Notes: a model not told the origin generated them from the sequence alone. 55,373 bases of DNA from Candidatus Marsarchaeota G2 archaeon ECH_B_1 (GCA_003019535.1 NEXG01000007.1:1-55373), one strand, 5' to 3'. Numbered from the stretch's first letter, positions 6,693 to 15,388 are shown. Numbers and translations: made by a program.

Positions 6693-9433
6693 ACTCTTCT
6701 ATTAGCACCCAGCTTGCGCGCTCGCGATGAAGGTGATAAGCATAGTAGGTAGAGAGTGCCCACAATCACCCAAACGCCTACTGATAGAGCTTCATATGGT
6801 AGAAGCGGATTTGTATACGTGACCCTGAGGGTTAGGTTACCCGTGGCATTCACGAGCCAAGCGTTGAATGAGCCGTAGGCAGCATAGTGACCCCTATCTG
6901 GTTCGCCGTTCACGTATAGCGTGTACAAATCCGAGTACCCTGTGTAGTACACGAAGAAGAAGGGTTGCTCCGCGCGCACATTCACCGTGCACGTGTACGC
7001 TGAGCAAGCCCAGGAGGCTACCCTTGGCTGCATGCTGGAGTTGAGTAGTGGGCGTGGTGCAACCACGCCTCCAGTGGGTGGAGTGACGAAGAGTGTTGAG
7101 GACTGCGTGTTATAGCCAGCCAACTCGCCGGGTAGTGCGGCAAGTGAAGCGTATACCCAGTCAACCTCACCCATCACAGCCAGTCCGCTGGGAGAGCCAG
7201 CCACGTAGACCTCTAAGCCCCTGTAGCTTCCGGGGGGAAAGGCGGCCACGGCGTAGTCCAGCCCATCAATCGTACCCTGAACTATGGGTTGCCCGCTTAT
7301 GGGTGGACCCCCGCTTGAGCGTTTGAGTGTGACGCCCGCGGAGGTGAGTGTGGGCTGGTAGGCGTAGGAAACATAGATGGGGTTTGCGCTTGTTATGTTG
7401 GCTGTGAAACCGCATTGGGCATACCCATCCTCCAAGGATAAGTAGAGGTGTCCGCCTGAAATTATGCAGGAATAGTGCCCTGGTACAGGGGTTGCGGAGC
7501 TCATGTTAAACAGTGGGCTAAAGGGGTTCTGTGGTGCGGGTTGCGCCACGACTCCCCTTACGTATGTTGAGAAGCCGTAGGCGAGCGTGGGTTGTGCGCC
7601 CCACTCCGTGTTGGTTTCCCAGCTGACCCTGTACACTAGGTCTGGGCCGAATCTCTGAAGGAGTTTTATGTTTGGTGTCGAGTTGAGCTGTGATTCTATG
7701 TAGTTGAGGTTGAACGGGGGCTCGGGTGTGTATGGGGGTGCTGAGGCGGCGTCGCCCTCCACGATGATGTAGCCCACACCCATCCTCTCAAGGAGGGGTT
7801 GAAGGCTGATGTTCGCACCCCCCTCCCACATATCTATTAGATCTATTAAGGCCTGGGTCCGCGGGGTGCTCACGTACCCCCCACCCACGACGGGCTTGGT
7901 GAGCGCCGAGGAGAGCGCATCCACGGCTATATACCAGCTGGTTGTTCGAAAGTTACCACCCACCGGTAGCAGTAGGACGGCGCCGTGTGGTGGTAAGCTG
8001 TTGGTGTAGGATACGAGCTGGGTGAAGTAGCCAGGTATCTGGACGCGTGGGGTGACATTATAGGTTTGTTCAACCCCGTTCGGGGCTGCGACCAGCTGGG
8101 TTCTCGGGAGAGGTGCTCCCACCGCGTATGGGGCCGCGAGCGTTGCTGCGACGAGTATTAGTAGAGCCACGCCAAGCGTTCCAGCCTTCGGCCGCTTTTG
8201 CTCCACGCTTATGGTTTTGGCCTGTGTGAGCGCCAAGCCAAGCATGACGGCGAGGCTTAGCTGAAATATGAAGTTTAGCGAGGTGAAGCTTTCGGTGATT
8301 GCCCTCATAAACCATAGCTTCACGAATGCGTAGACTACAATGGGGCCGAAGGGTTTCTCTGGGCCGGCGGCTAAGGCGACAACCACGAAATAGGCTGCGA
8401 GGAAGGGGGCTACAGCTTTAAGGATGTTCGCCGATCTACGCCTATCACTACCCAAGAAGAGGAGTGCGAGCAGGATGGCTAGGAAGGCTACACCTATTAG
8501 GGGAGATGTGAGGTAGGCGGGGACATTTGACTGAGGCGCGCCGAAGGGTCCGGGCGCGGGCCAGAAGTTCTGTGTTAACTCGTGGAAGTATGTTGTCTGG
8601 GTTGTGCGCCTCATAAAGAGTATGAGCAGGTTGGGAGACGTAGTGTTGGACTGTGCAAGAGTTGGCCCACTCGCGAAGTCGCCCACTATGACGGGCGCCA
8701 AGCTAAGCTGTGCAACCGTCAAGCCTAATAGCAGGCCTCCCAGCCCAAGCGCCCACCCAAACCAGCCTCTCCGCCTAGTGAGTGAGTAGACCACGCCGAT
8801 GAGTAGTAGGGAGCCAAGCCCAGTGAGATAATAATAGTAGGTGAAACCCCCCGAGCCAACGAAGAACGCAACGAGAAGTATGACGAGGTTTTTGAGATAG
8901 TGTGAGAGCTCCCCCCCACCAAGCTCGGTGAGACCCAGGCTCGAATACACCATGAATGGGTAAGAGGCGTAGAAGCCCAATGGTATGTAGGCGCCGTCAC
9001 TTACAAAGAACTGGTAGTAGGGTGCGTACACATAGAACACGCCCGCGACCAGACCAGTCCACCAGGGCGGCCTTAAACCCGCGGAGCCTGATACCCTTCC
9101 AATCAACGCGCAAACCCCGCCTTCGGCGAAGAGCGCCAACACGTAGACGTACACGAACTGGGAGAACCAGAGAGGTGTGAAAACATGGAGTAGGTTGACC
9201 GTAAAAGTGTAGAGAAGAGCGGAGGGCACCATACGCGTACCTGGGTAAACCCATGGTGAAAGCCCGAGGAAATTGGCTTTCGCAAGCGCAAAAATATACG
9301 ATGGGGGGGTGTGACCCACAGTTGAGCCAAGACCCATATCGGCGTTATAGAGAGGCTTAAACCTGAACCAGGATAGTGTGAAAAGGGATGTGGCAAGCAC
9401 ACCTATGATTTGCTTCCTTACATCCGAGTCCAA
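6689..9433 (-). CDS. Large polytopic membrane protein, GT-C-like layout
   Basis: 914 aa from a TTG at 9433. The first ~435 residues hold many hydrophobic helices with short loops, including a periplasmic-type loop with HELTQNFWPAPG. About residues 440-880 form an extracytoplasmic region rich in beta and in N-x-S/T sequons, with LPPHGAVLLLPVGG followed by a TTSWY motif. A final helix (YEALSVGVWVIVGTLYLLCL) and a basic tail close the protein. The order, multi-spanning membrane domain then soluble domain, resembles GT-C glycosyltransferases such as YfhO-like and DUF2298-like families, so a role in surface glycan assembly is plausible but unproven. Sequons fit a substrate of AglB, also encoded in this window. 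Confidence 0.6.
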   Translation of the reverse strand: MDSDVRKQIIGVLATSLFTLSWFRFKPLYNADMGLGSTVGHTPPSYIFALAKANFLGLSPWVYPGTRMVPSALLYTFTVNLLHVFTPLWFSQFVYVYVLALFAEGGVCALIGRVSGSAGLRPPWWTGLVAGVFYVYAPYYQFFVSDGAYIPLGFYASYPFMVYSSLGLTELGGGELSHYLKNLVILLVAFFVGSGGFTYYYYLTGLGSLLLIGVVYSLTRRRGWFGWALGLGGLLLGLTVAQLSLAPVIVGDFASGPTLAQSNTTSPNLLILFMRRTTQTTYFHELTQNFWPAPGPFGAPQSNVPAYLTSPLIGVAFLAILLALLFLGSDRRRSANILKAVAPFLAAYFVVVALAAGPEKPFGPIVVYAFVKLWFMRAITESFTSLNFIFQLSLAVMLGLALTQAKTISVEQKRPKAGTLGVALLILVAATLAAPYAVGAPLPRTQLVAAPNGVEQTYNVTPRVQIPGYFTQLVSYTNSLPPHGAVLLLPVGGNFRTTSWYIAVDALSSALTKPVVGGGYVSTPRTQALIDLIDMWEGGANISLQPLLERMGVGYIIVEGDAASAPPYTPEPPFNLNYIESQLNSTPNIKLLQRFGPDLVYRVSWETNTEWGAQPTLAYGFSTYVRGVVAQPAPQNPFSPLFNMSSATPVPGHYSCIISGGHLYLSLEDGYAQCGFTANITSANPIYVSYAYQPTLTSAGVTLKRSSGGPPISGQPIVQGTIDGLDYAVAAFPPGSYRGLEVYVAGSPSGLAVMGEVDWVYASLAALPGELAGYNTQSSTLFVTPPTGGVVAPRPLLNSSMQPRVASWACSAYTCTVNVRAEQPFFFVYYTGYSDLYTLYVNGEPDRGHYAAYGSFNAWLVNATGNLTLRVTYTNPLLPYEALSVGVWVIVGTLYLLCLSPSSRARKLGANRRV

Positions 9434-10437
9434 GTGGAACCACCATTAACGACCAGACTTATTCATAGTGACACATTACACCTGGTTAGCACGGCGCACC
9501 CCAGCCAGAGACATGATTCAGCCACCCAATAAGACTTAGGGCTGCATTTAAGACCTGAACCCCATACTACAATCGATAGTAAATTGAGCACACCTCAGCT
9601 AGGAGTCAACGAGAACTAGGAAATATATCACATATACTTCAGATCAAACAGAACCGTGATGAGTGGTATGACCACTTGCACCATAGTATTTCAATATACT
9701 ATTACATATGTTAAGCGTGATGCTCGGATCATTCGGTTAGACATTGGGTATAGCCGGCATATTGACTCGTAGAATAGTCCGAGGATGGTATGCTTCTGAT
9801 TTAGTCGCTGGGTTGTCGCCGCAGCGATCTTACTAATCGGGGTGAGGCTTTTTGTGGGGGTCTCGCCCTAGGGTTCACACATCACTTGTCAGCCCTTGAG
9901 AGTCCGCTCATCCGACCCCCACCGACGGCAACCCAACCACGATGAACAGGGCCTCCCACCCCCACTCAGCCCTGAGGATGGCTCGAATCCGGACGTGAGG
10001 GCTCATCGGCGGCTAACAGTGGCCTCACACGTGGATTCCGCACACGGCGGGTACCAGTGAATCTGACGCAAAGGCTCCACTTAAGTATTTCCACACGACT
10101 CCCAGCTCTGAACTGGGGGTTCGAAACTCGCCTAGGAGCGCTCCCCACTCTGAGCCCAAAGCCTAAGTCTAGCGTGAATGGCTAGGTTTTGAATACACCT
10201 TTGAGATTGACATAGAAGCTGGCAAACCTCACCCTTTAAGGTAGCCGAAGCACCCCAACACTCAACCAGCACATCTAAGTTGGTCGAAGCTCTGGTGGGC
10301 GTGGTTTGAGCGACCCACCCACTCACCATTCAGGTCAGGGAGAATTCGCTCGCATTCCAATCTAAACTCTTACGCCAAGTACGGTGGCTATGTGTGTGGG
10401 TGCTGTGGGTTTGTCGGTTGGAGCCCAAGCTTAAAGC
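9434..10437. other. About 1 kb without a supportable gene; GC-rich palindromic core
   Basis: No coherent protein frame is seen. At 9683-9702 ATAGTAT-N6-ATACTAT is a perfect inverted repeat. At 9854-9862 GTGGGGGTC pairs perfectly with GACCCCCAC at 9914-9922, enclosing 51 nt, within a stretch (about 9835-9975) far more GC-rich than the AT-rich DNA to its left. A CCCAG-N7-CTGGG hairpin lies at 10101-10117. I could not match it to RNase P RNA, SRP RNA or tRNA. It may be a structured RNA or old mobile-element debris. Confidence 0.4.
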
Positions 10438-11619
10438 ATGGGTTATGGCTATAATTGTGGAACCAGCTTGTCGGATAATAGGAGTGGTGTCCCCGTCCTC
10501 GACCCGTGGGGGGAGAGCAGTGTTGTGGATTATGGGAGGCTGTTCGAGGAGTTCGGAATCGAACCCATTGAGAGGTTCGCTGATAAGTTCCCCGCTACCC
10601 ATAGGCTTCTGAGGAGGGGGGTGTGGTTCGGGTGCAGGGATCTCGGTCGGGTGCTCGACGCCGCTAGGTCTGGCTCCATATACGCTGTTATGTCCGGTAT
10701 TAAGCCCACGGGGGTCTACCACCTGGGCACCAAGACCACGGCTGAGGCCATGGTGTTCTTCCAAGGGCTCTCTAAGGCTGCTAGGGTGTTCTACTCGATA
10801 GCCGATGTTGAAGCCTACTGTGATAATGGTTTGAAGTTCTCCGAGTCACACGAGATAGCTGTTGGTAACGTGGCCGACATCTTAGCCCTGGGTCTCGACC
10901 CTGAGCGCGCCTATGTGTACAAGCAGAGTGAGGAGATGCGTGTGATGAATCTCGCCTCTGTTTTCTCAAGGAGTGTGACAAACAACATGATGCGCGCCAT
11001 ATACGGTGATAGGGCGTTCGGACTCTACTTCTCAGCTCTGGTACAGGCTGGGGACATACTTCTACCCCAGCTTGGATTCTTCGGGGGTCCTAAGCCGGTG
11101 ATAGTGCCCGTTGGGGTGGATCAGGACCCACACATCAGGCTCACAAGGGACCTTGCGCGTAGGTATAGGGATGAGTTCGGCTTCATTGAGCCAAGCTCTA
11201 TCTACCATAAGCTTGTGCATTCGCTTACAGGGTCCGAGAAGATGTCGAAGAGGGATCCGATGGGCGTGCTCACACTCAACGAGGACCCCAAGCTTGTGAG
11301 GCGTAAGATCTCCAACGCACTCACAGGTGGGCGTGCCACCGTGGAGGAGCAGAGGAGGCTTGGGGGTGAGCCCGACAAGTGCGTGGTGTACGAGTACTAC
11401 CGCGACCACTTCTTGGAGGATGACGAACGACTGCTGAGGATTAGGAGCGAGTGTTTGGGGGGTCAAAGGCTTTGCGGTGAGTGTAAGGCTGAGCTCGCCG
11501 ACCTAGTGGTGGACTACATCGAGAAGCATAACGAGAAGAAGGCTTCGATGATGGATTTAGCGAGGAACCTGTTGGAGGAGGGTTCCCGCATAGCCAAGCA
11601 GGGGGGGAGCATTCTTTGA
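10438..11619 (+). CDS. trpS: Tryptophanyl-tRNA synthetase (archaeal/eukaryotic type)
   Basis: 393-aa class I synthetase charging tRNA-Trp. An N-terminal VPVLDPWGES segment matches the archaeal/eukaryotic TrpRS start (..VTPWDV..). The HIGH-type motif appears as GVYHLG after SGIKPT, and the KMSKS loop as EKMSKRDP. VPVGVDQDPHIRLTRDLA is the family motif that contacts tryptophan/ATP. The C-terminal part has ECLGGQRLCGECKAEL, as in the archaeal enzymes. The ATG at 10438 gives a slightly long, Gly/Asn-rich N-terminus; a start a few codons later is possible. Stands alone, convergent with the 93-aa gene at 11638. Confidence 0.93.
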   Translation: MGYGYNCGTSLSDNRSGVPVLDPWGESSVVDYGRLFEEFGIEPIERFADKFPATHRLLRRGVWFGCRDLGRVLDAARSGSIYAVMSGIKPTGVYHLGTKTTAEAMVFFQGLSKAARVFYSIADVEAYCDNGLKFSESHEIAVGNVADILALGLDPERAYVYKQSEEMRVMNLASVFSRSVTNNMMRAIYGDRAFGLYFSALVQAGDILLPQLGFFGGPKPVIVPVGVDQDPHIRLTRDLARRYRDEFGFIEPSSIYHKLVHSLTGSEKMSKRDPMGVLTLNEDPKLVRRKISNALTGGRATVEEQRRLGGEPDKCVVYEYYRDHFLEDDERLLRIRSECLGGQRLCGECKAELADLVVDYIEKHNEKKASMMDLARNLLEEGSRIAKQGGSIL

Positions 11620-11637
11620 AGCCCTGCATCACCGGAG

Positions 11638-11919
11638 TCAGCGAGCCCCAAGGTGCTCGAGCTCCGCGATCGCCTTATTCCTGATCGTGTCGAGCGCGGA
11701 TCGCACGTGTGCGTCGGAGGCGTCTCCGAGAACCCATTTCACCTTGTAGGGGGTGCCGGGGAAGAGGTGGCCCGCGAGTGTACCAATCCTCACACACACC
11801 TTTCTACCCTCAGAGTTGAGCGTCCCCCTGCTCACAAACACCTCCCAACCAGCATCAAACTCATCGATGAGTACGAGAAGCTCTCTGAGCTGCCTCACCC
11901 TGAGTGTGCCGGTGCTCAC
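11638..11919 (-). CDS. Conserved-looking small protein of unknown function
   Basis: 93 aa from a GTG at 11919. I do not recognise it. The frame shows the same strong codon preferences (GTG, CTC, GAG, AGG) as the neighbouring real genes, while the overlapping plus-strand frame does not. It begins with a helix (LRELLVLIDEFDAGWEVFVSR), continues with a beta-rich middle (GRKVCVRIGTLAG..YKVKWVLG) and ends with an acidic/basic helix (DTIRNKAIAELEHLG). It is divergent from the NTF2-like gene at 11994, sharing about 75 bp of promoter DNA with a TATA-like element on each strand. Confidence 0.6.
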   Translation of the reverse strand: MSTGTLRVRQLRELLVLIDEFDAGWEVFVSRGTLNSEGRKVCVRIGTLAGHLFPGTPYKVKWVLGDASDAHVRSALDTIRNKAIAELEHLGAR

Positions 11920-11993
11920 ACAGTAGTTATGCGTGGTGTATAGATAAGGTTTAAGCTATTCCAAGCACACTATTCGGTTGGTGTGCTCACGCT

Positions 11994-12431
11994 ATGAGTG
12001 GGGATGATGCGAACGCGGTGAAGAGGGTTCTGATGCAGCTCTTTGAGGCCGCTAGGAACAAGGACTTCGACAAGCTCGCTGAGCTCAACGATTGGGATGG
12101 GGAGTATACCAAGTTTGGCGACCTACCCCCCCTCGAGAGGCTTGAGGGTGAGGAAGCGAAGCACTATGACATAGTGGCCTACACCAATATAACCGATTAT
12201 ACCTGCGTTGTGGAGAACCTTAAGGTCTCGGTTTTAGGTGATGTGGCCTTGGCGACCTGCTACCTGAGGTATGGGGGTATACTCGTCAACGACTACGCGT
12301 TTGAAGCGCAGCGATTCACGAGGAAGAGTAGAGCCACATTCATACTGAGAAGAAAGAATAGTAGGGGATGGGTGATAATACACCAGCACATCTCAAGTCT
12401 AGGTGAGGCAGATAGACCCCTCTTAGAGTAA
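11994..12431 (+). CDS. NTF2-like (SnoaL/DUF4440-type) domain protein
   Basis: 145 aa. A helical N-terminus (VLMQLFEAARNKDFDKLAELNDW) is followed by a curved-sheet pattern ending in ATCYLRYGG..RATFILRRKNSRGWVIIHQHIS, the classic closing strands of the NTF2 fold (WxIxHxHxS). Members range from small-molecule isomerases to binding domains; no catalytic residues can be assigned here. TATA-like AAGGTTTAAG near 11948 serves the ATG at 11994. The proline-rich loop PPLERLEGEEA varies in this fold. Confidence 0.65.
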   Translation: MSGDDANAVKRVLMQLFEAARNKDFDKLAELNDWDGEYTKFGDLPPLERLEGEEAKHYDIVAYTNITDYTCVVENLKVSVLGDVALATCYLRYGGILVNDYAFEAQRFTRKSRATFILRRKNSRGWVIIHQHISSLGEADRPLLE

Positions 12432-12495
12432 GTATAGCACACATCGCACACCAAACGGTAACGCAGGCCCTACTCAAACCCTGAGAAGGGGGATG

Positions 12496-12586
12496 GGTTT
12501 ATTTGTCTTCAATCACCACTGCTTTGATGATTTATAACAAACAGAATATAGGGAATACAAACTTTCTGCTTGGGCGCTTGGTCTAG
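12496..12586 (+). other. Orphan promoter with a 19-codon leaderless ORF
   Basis: GGTTTATTTGTC at 12496 strongly resembles the promoter of the gene at 15140 (GGTTTATTTGTG at 15109), including the following TCAAT..ACTAC-like bases. An ATG lies 27 bp from the TATA centre (12527) and opens only 19 codons (ends TAG 12584-12586), 14 bp before repeat copy C. It could be the stub of a gene interrupted or replaced next to the repeat, or a short leader peptide. Confidence 0.3.
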
Positions 12587-12599
12587 CCGTGCGTTATGG

Positions 12600-12712
12600 G
12601 TGAGCTACCCCGCCCTCCACGGTGGACCAAAAATTAGCGCTCAGCGCTGATTGAAACCCGCACTTGAATTCGGGGTTCACCGTCCAAGGCGGTTTTTTGG
12701 AAAGTTTATAAA
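12600..12712 (+). repeat. Dispersed nested-palindrome repeat, copy C, with promoter
   Basis: Begins GTGAGCTACCCCGCC, has left arm GGTGGACCAAAA, core TTAGCGCTCAGCGCTGATTG, right arm GGGGTTCACCG and closing AAGGCGGT, then TTTATAAA at 12705-12712. The TATA centre is 28 bp from the ATG of the amidotransferase at 12737, the right distance for a leaderless archaeal promoter, so the repeat appears to carry that gene's promoter. Confidence 0.8.
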
Positions 12713-12736
12713 TGTTACCCGGTTGTGTATTAGCGT

Positions 12737-13486
12737 ATGTGTAGGATGTTTGGTGTTAAAGGCTCGGGTCTCTTGGCCGTCAAGCTTCAGGTAGCGCTTA
12801 TCCAAGCCGCTCGGCGTGATGCTCTTGACGATAACATAAGTCACGGTGACGGGTGGGGTGGCGTGTGGGTTTCAGCCTCCAAACTCAACTATTTTAGAAG
12901 CGGTGAACCTATTTTTTCTTCGGATGATGCGCGTGGCTTCTTTGACTCGCGGGTGAGCCAGATGGCTGGATTATCACATGCGAGGAAGGCTGCACCCAAC
13001 GAGCCCGTAAGGGGTGCGTACGATTCGCACCCGTTCTCAGCCCACTTGGGAGATGACCTCGTATTTGTGACACACAATGGTTGGATAGACAAGCGCAAGC
13101 TGGGTTTGGAGGGTGTGGATGTCTCTAAGATTAACGACACAGAGGCCTTCTGCCTGCTGCTTGAAAAACTCTACTCTGGGGGGTTCACTCGCACCGTTGA
13201 GAACGCTCTTTCACACGTGTACGAAGTGGGCGCCAACATAGGCGCGCTCAACCTATTCTTCCTGAGGGTTACACGTGGGGGGGACTCCGAGGTGTACTAC
13301 TACTCTGACTACGGCGAAAAGAAGGATGCGTACTACAGGCTTTACGAGTGGCATCAGGATGGGGGCGGCAGCGCTGTAATGTCTTCAACCGTCGCGTATA
13401 TGGCTGGGTTGATTAATATCCATTCTGAAACGCTCAGGGAGGATGTTAGACCCGCACCCAAAAGGAAGCTTACAAGACTCGACTAG
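12737..13486 (+). CDS. Class II glutamine amidotransferase (YafJ/EgtC-like)
   Basis: 249 aa. It begins MCRMFGVKG, so after Met removal Cys2 is the N-terminal nucleophile of the Ntn-type glutaminase fold. SHGDGWGG (about 36-43), LSHARKA (77-83), DSHPF (about 95) and THNGWID (about 113) match the glutamine-binding and oxyanion motifs of class II amidotransferases. No synthase domain is fused, so its ammonia acceptor is unknown; stand-alone members are usually annotated as putative glutamine amidotransferases. Repeat copy C supplies a TATA box 28 bp upstream of the ATG. Confidence 0.85.
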   Translation: MCRMFGVKGSGLLAVKLQVALIQAARRDALDDNISHGDGWGGVWVSASKLNYFRSGEPIFSSDDARGFFDSRVSQMAGLSHARKAAPNEPVRGAYDSHPFSAHLGDDLVFVTHNGWIDKRKLGLEGVDVSKINDTEAFCLLLEKLYSGGFTRTVENALSHVYEVGANIGALNLFFLRVTRGGDSEVYYYSDYGEKKDAYYRLYEWHQDGGGSAVMSSTVAYMAGLINIHSETLREDVRPAPKRKLTRLD

Positions 13487-13534
13487 TTTCCAGCTAGAAC
13501 ACGAAGACTCAGTCCGAAAGGGTGGGTAGTCCGC

Positions 13535-14719
13535 CTAAAACTCAACTTTTCGCTCATCCTTCCTAAAGAATAGGTTATAGAACACGATGTTGAAGAGGTT
13601 CACTGGGACGCTTACGAGGAAGGGTAGCTCAAAGGAGTCTGCAAATAGGTAGCCCGCGATGAATGTTCCAGCCGAGGAGGGTATAAGCCTGGATGCCTGG
13701 TTAACGGATGTAGCCGCACCCCTTTCATTCTCGGTGACCATACCCATCATTAGCGACTGTTGAGCCGGAAGTGAAAGCATTCTGAGTGCTGTAAAACAGA
13801 AGTAGTCGGCGGAGGCGAGAACTATCCCGGGTATAAAGGGGAATAGGCCCAGTAGTAGTGTAGAGACGCCACGTGTAACCGATATCAGGTTCACGAAGCC
13901 AAGCTTCTTGGTGAGGTAGGGGGTAAAATAGAGGCTGAAGGCGGTTACAAGTGTGGCCGCACCCATTATGTCGCCTATTAACCCGTTAGAGATGTGGTAG
14001 TTCGACTTGAAAAGCACCGAGAAGTAGGGGGTGACCAAGCCTTGGCCGAGGCCGTTGAGCGCCCCCGTCACGGAGAATTTGGCTATGTTTCTACCCGACC
14101 TAAACCGGAACACCTCCCGAGCGGGCTTACGACTCTGGCTCTCCGATATGAAGAGCACTATTACCGTGGCCAAGGCGGATATCACTAGGCCAATAAGAAA
14201 GAGTGTTCTATAGTCTGGGATGTTTGTGAGGAAGGCGCCCACTGAGGAGGAGACGCCCCCCGCGACCGAGGCCAGACTAAAGTATCTTGTGCGCTCCCCA
14301 GGCGGAGCCTTCTCGGCGAGAAGCGCGTTCTGCATTGGGGCAACGTAGCCACCGACGCCGCCACCAACCGTGCCACCCGCAAGCCCAAAGCTTCCAAGCA
14401 TCGAGGCGAGCACGATTAGGTAGTAGCTAGACGATAAGAGGAGCATGATCGTCGAAAACACGAGGAGCGAGTTCCCTATGACAAGCATCTTTTTCCTACC
14501 GTAAACATCTGATGTAAGACCGAAAACCAAGTTGAGGAAGGGCGCCGCAAGTGATGCCGCACCAAAAACGCTGCCTATTAGCGGGAACGAATAGTGAAGC
14601 TCAGTGTACATATAGAGGCCAACAGCAACATTCAAGAAGCCCGCCGCGAAGTTCCTGAACACCCTTGAAAACACTATGAGCAATACATCCCTCCGCGAAC
14701 CACCAGCCCTACCAATCAT
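13535..14719 (-). CDS. Major facilitator superfamily transporter
   Basis: 394 aa with about 12 hydrophobic helices in two halves separated by a basic loop (SESQSRKPAREVFRFRSGR, about 193-211). The loop between helices 2 and 3 carries SDVYGRKKMLVIGN, the MFS signature D-x-x-G-R-[KR]. N-terminal RVFRNFAAGFLNVAVGLY is typical of archaeal drug/metabolite efflux members; substrate is unknown. A TATA-like CTTTTAAAATTTAA about 30 bp upstream of the ATG supports this start. Convergent with the amidotransferase, 48 bp between. Confidence 0.85.
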   Translation of the reverse strand: MIGRAGGSRRDVLLIVFSRVFRNFAAGFLNVAVGLYMYTELHYSFPLIGSVFGAASLAAPFLNLVFGLTSDVYGRKKMLVIGNSLLVFSTIMLLLSSSYYLIVLASMLGSFGLAGGTVGGGVGGYVAPMQNALLAEKAPPGERTRYFSLASVAGGVSSSVGAFLTNIPDYRTLFLIGLVISALATVIVLFISESQSRKPAREVFRFRSGRNIAKFSVTGALNGLGQGLVTPYFSVLFKSNYHISNGLIGDIMGAATLVTAFSLYFTPYLTKKLGFVNLISVTRGVSTLLLGLFPFIPGIVLASADYFCFTALRMLSLPAQQSLMMGMVTENERGAATSVNQASRLIPSSAGTFIAGYLFADSFELPFLVSVPVNLFNIVFYNLFFRKDERKVEF

Positions 14720-14880
14720 AAAACAAAACCAAGTGCTTCAATAGAGATTAAATTTTAAAAGCCTAACGACCAAATCAGGGAAAGAAGCGCAAACCCACCA
14801 GTTGAGCATGGAACCACCACAGATATCACCGTTAGTGCTGGACGCTGGCTCCACACCGCTATGAACACCACCACGCTACT

Positions 14881-14983
14881 GGGCTACTCCTCACCTTAAA
14901 AGGTAGACCCAGATTAGCGAATAGCGCCAATTGTAATCCACTCACGAATTTTGGGTCCACCATGAAAGGCGAGGCTTCTCGCC
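14881..14983 (+). repeat. Dispersed nested-palindrome repeat, copy D
   Basis: Starts GGGCTACTCCTCACC; left arm GGTAGACCC at 14902-14910, right arm GGGTCCACC at 14953-14961 (one mismatch), core TTAGCGAATAGCGCCAATTGTAATCC, and closing AAAGGCGAGGCT. A local hairpin ACCTTAAAAGGT forms the left shoulder. No TATA box of its own is obvious; the next gene (15140) has a separate promoter at 15109. Confidence 0.75.
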
Positions 14984-15139
14984 CCCTCAAACCCTCCCAT
15001 GTAAAACGCCTAAATGATATTTGGTGAAGGTTCAGAAAGCACGTGTTCCACTAGTAGGGAGAGGGTTTTGTAGGGTTGATGATCCACGCTTGTTAGGGTG
15101 CAGGGATAGGTTTATTTGTGTTTCAATACTACTTCCCAT

Positions 15140-15388
15140 ATGTCTCAAAATTATAGGGAGATTAGGATTCAGAGTTTGGAGAAGCCGCTCGACGTGGATA
15201 AGGAGGTGTTGGCGCAGCTTCGCGAACTAAAGTTGAGCCGTAAGTTCATAGAGTCGATGAAGAGGGACGCGGTGGATTGCCCCTGGGTTGGGTCAACCAT
15301 CTCAGCCCTCAAGTGTATGGGTTGCCCCTACTTTGTGAGAAGATTTAAGGGGACGATTCACTGTGGCTACGGTTTTAAAAAGGTTTAG
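15140..15388 (+). CDS. Small four-cysteine (zinc-ribbon-like) protein next to cdc48
   Basis: 82 aa from the ATG at 15140, whose TATA box (GGTTTATTTG, 15109) is 27 bp upstream, so it is leaderless. A helical basic N-terminus ([24 protein letters not shown]) is followed by DCPW, then KCMGCPYF, then HCGYGF: four cysteines spaced as a compact metal-binding module. No named family comes to mind. The stop overlaps the convergent cdc48 stop by 4 bp (TTAG). Proximity hints at, but does not prove, a link with Cdc48-dependent proteolysis. Confidence 0.7.
   Translation: MSQNYREIRIQSLEKPLDVDKEVLAQLRELKLSRKFIESMKRDAVDCPWVGSTISALKCMGCPYFVRRFKGTIHCGYGFKKV

Noticed and set aside
10094-10130. tRNA-like motif: CCCAG-CTCTGAA-CTGGG anticodon-style arm followed by GGTTCGAAA
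   Set aside because: The variable loop is missing, the T stem has a mismatch and no matching acceptor stem is found on either side. At most a chance or badly decayed tRNA.
9966-10329. Two minus-strand frames near 10 kb as TnpB or unknown proteins
   Set aside because: They lack zinc-finger, RuvC or other motifs; unlike the 19.7 kb remnant the tail does not match TnpB well enough to call.
11653-11943. 96-codon plus-strand frame opposite the 93-aa gene
   Set aside because: The minus-strand frame has the codon preferences of the neighbouring real genes and a promoter; this one does not.
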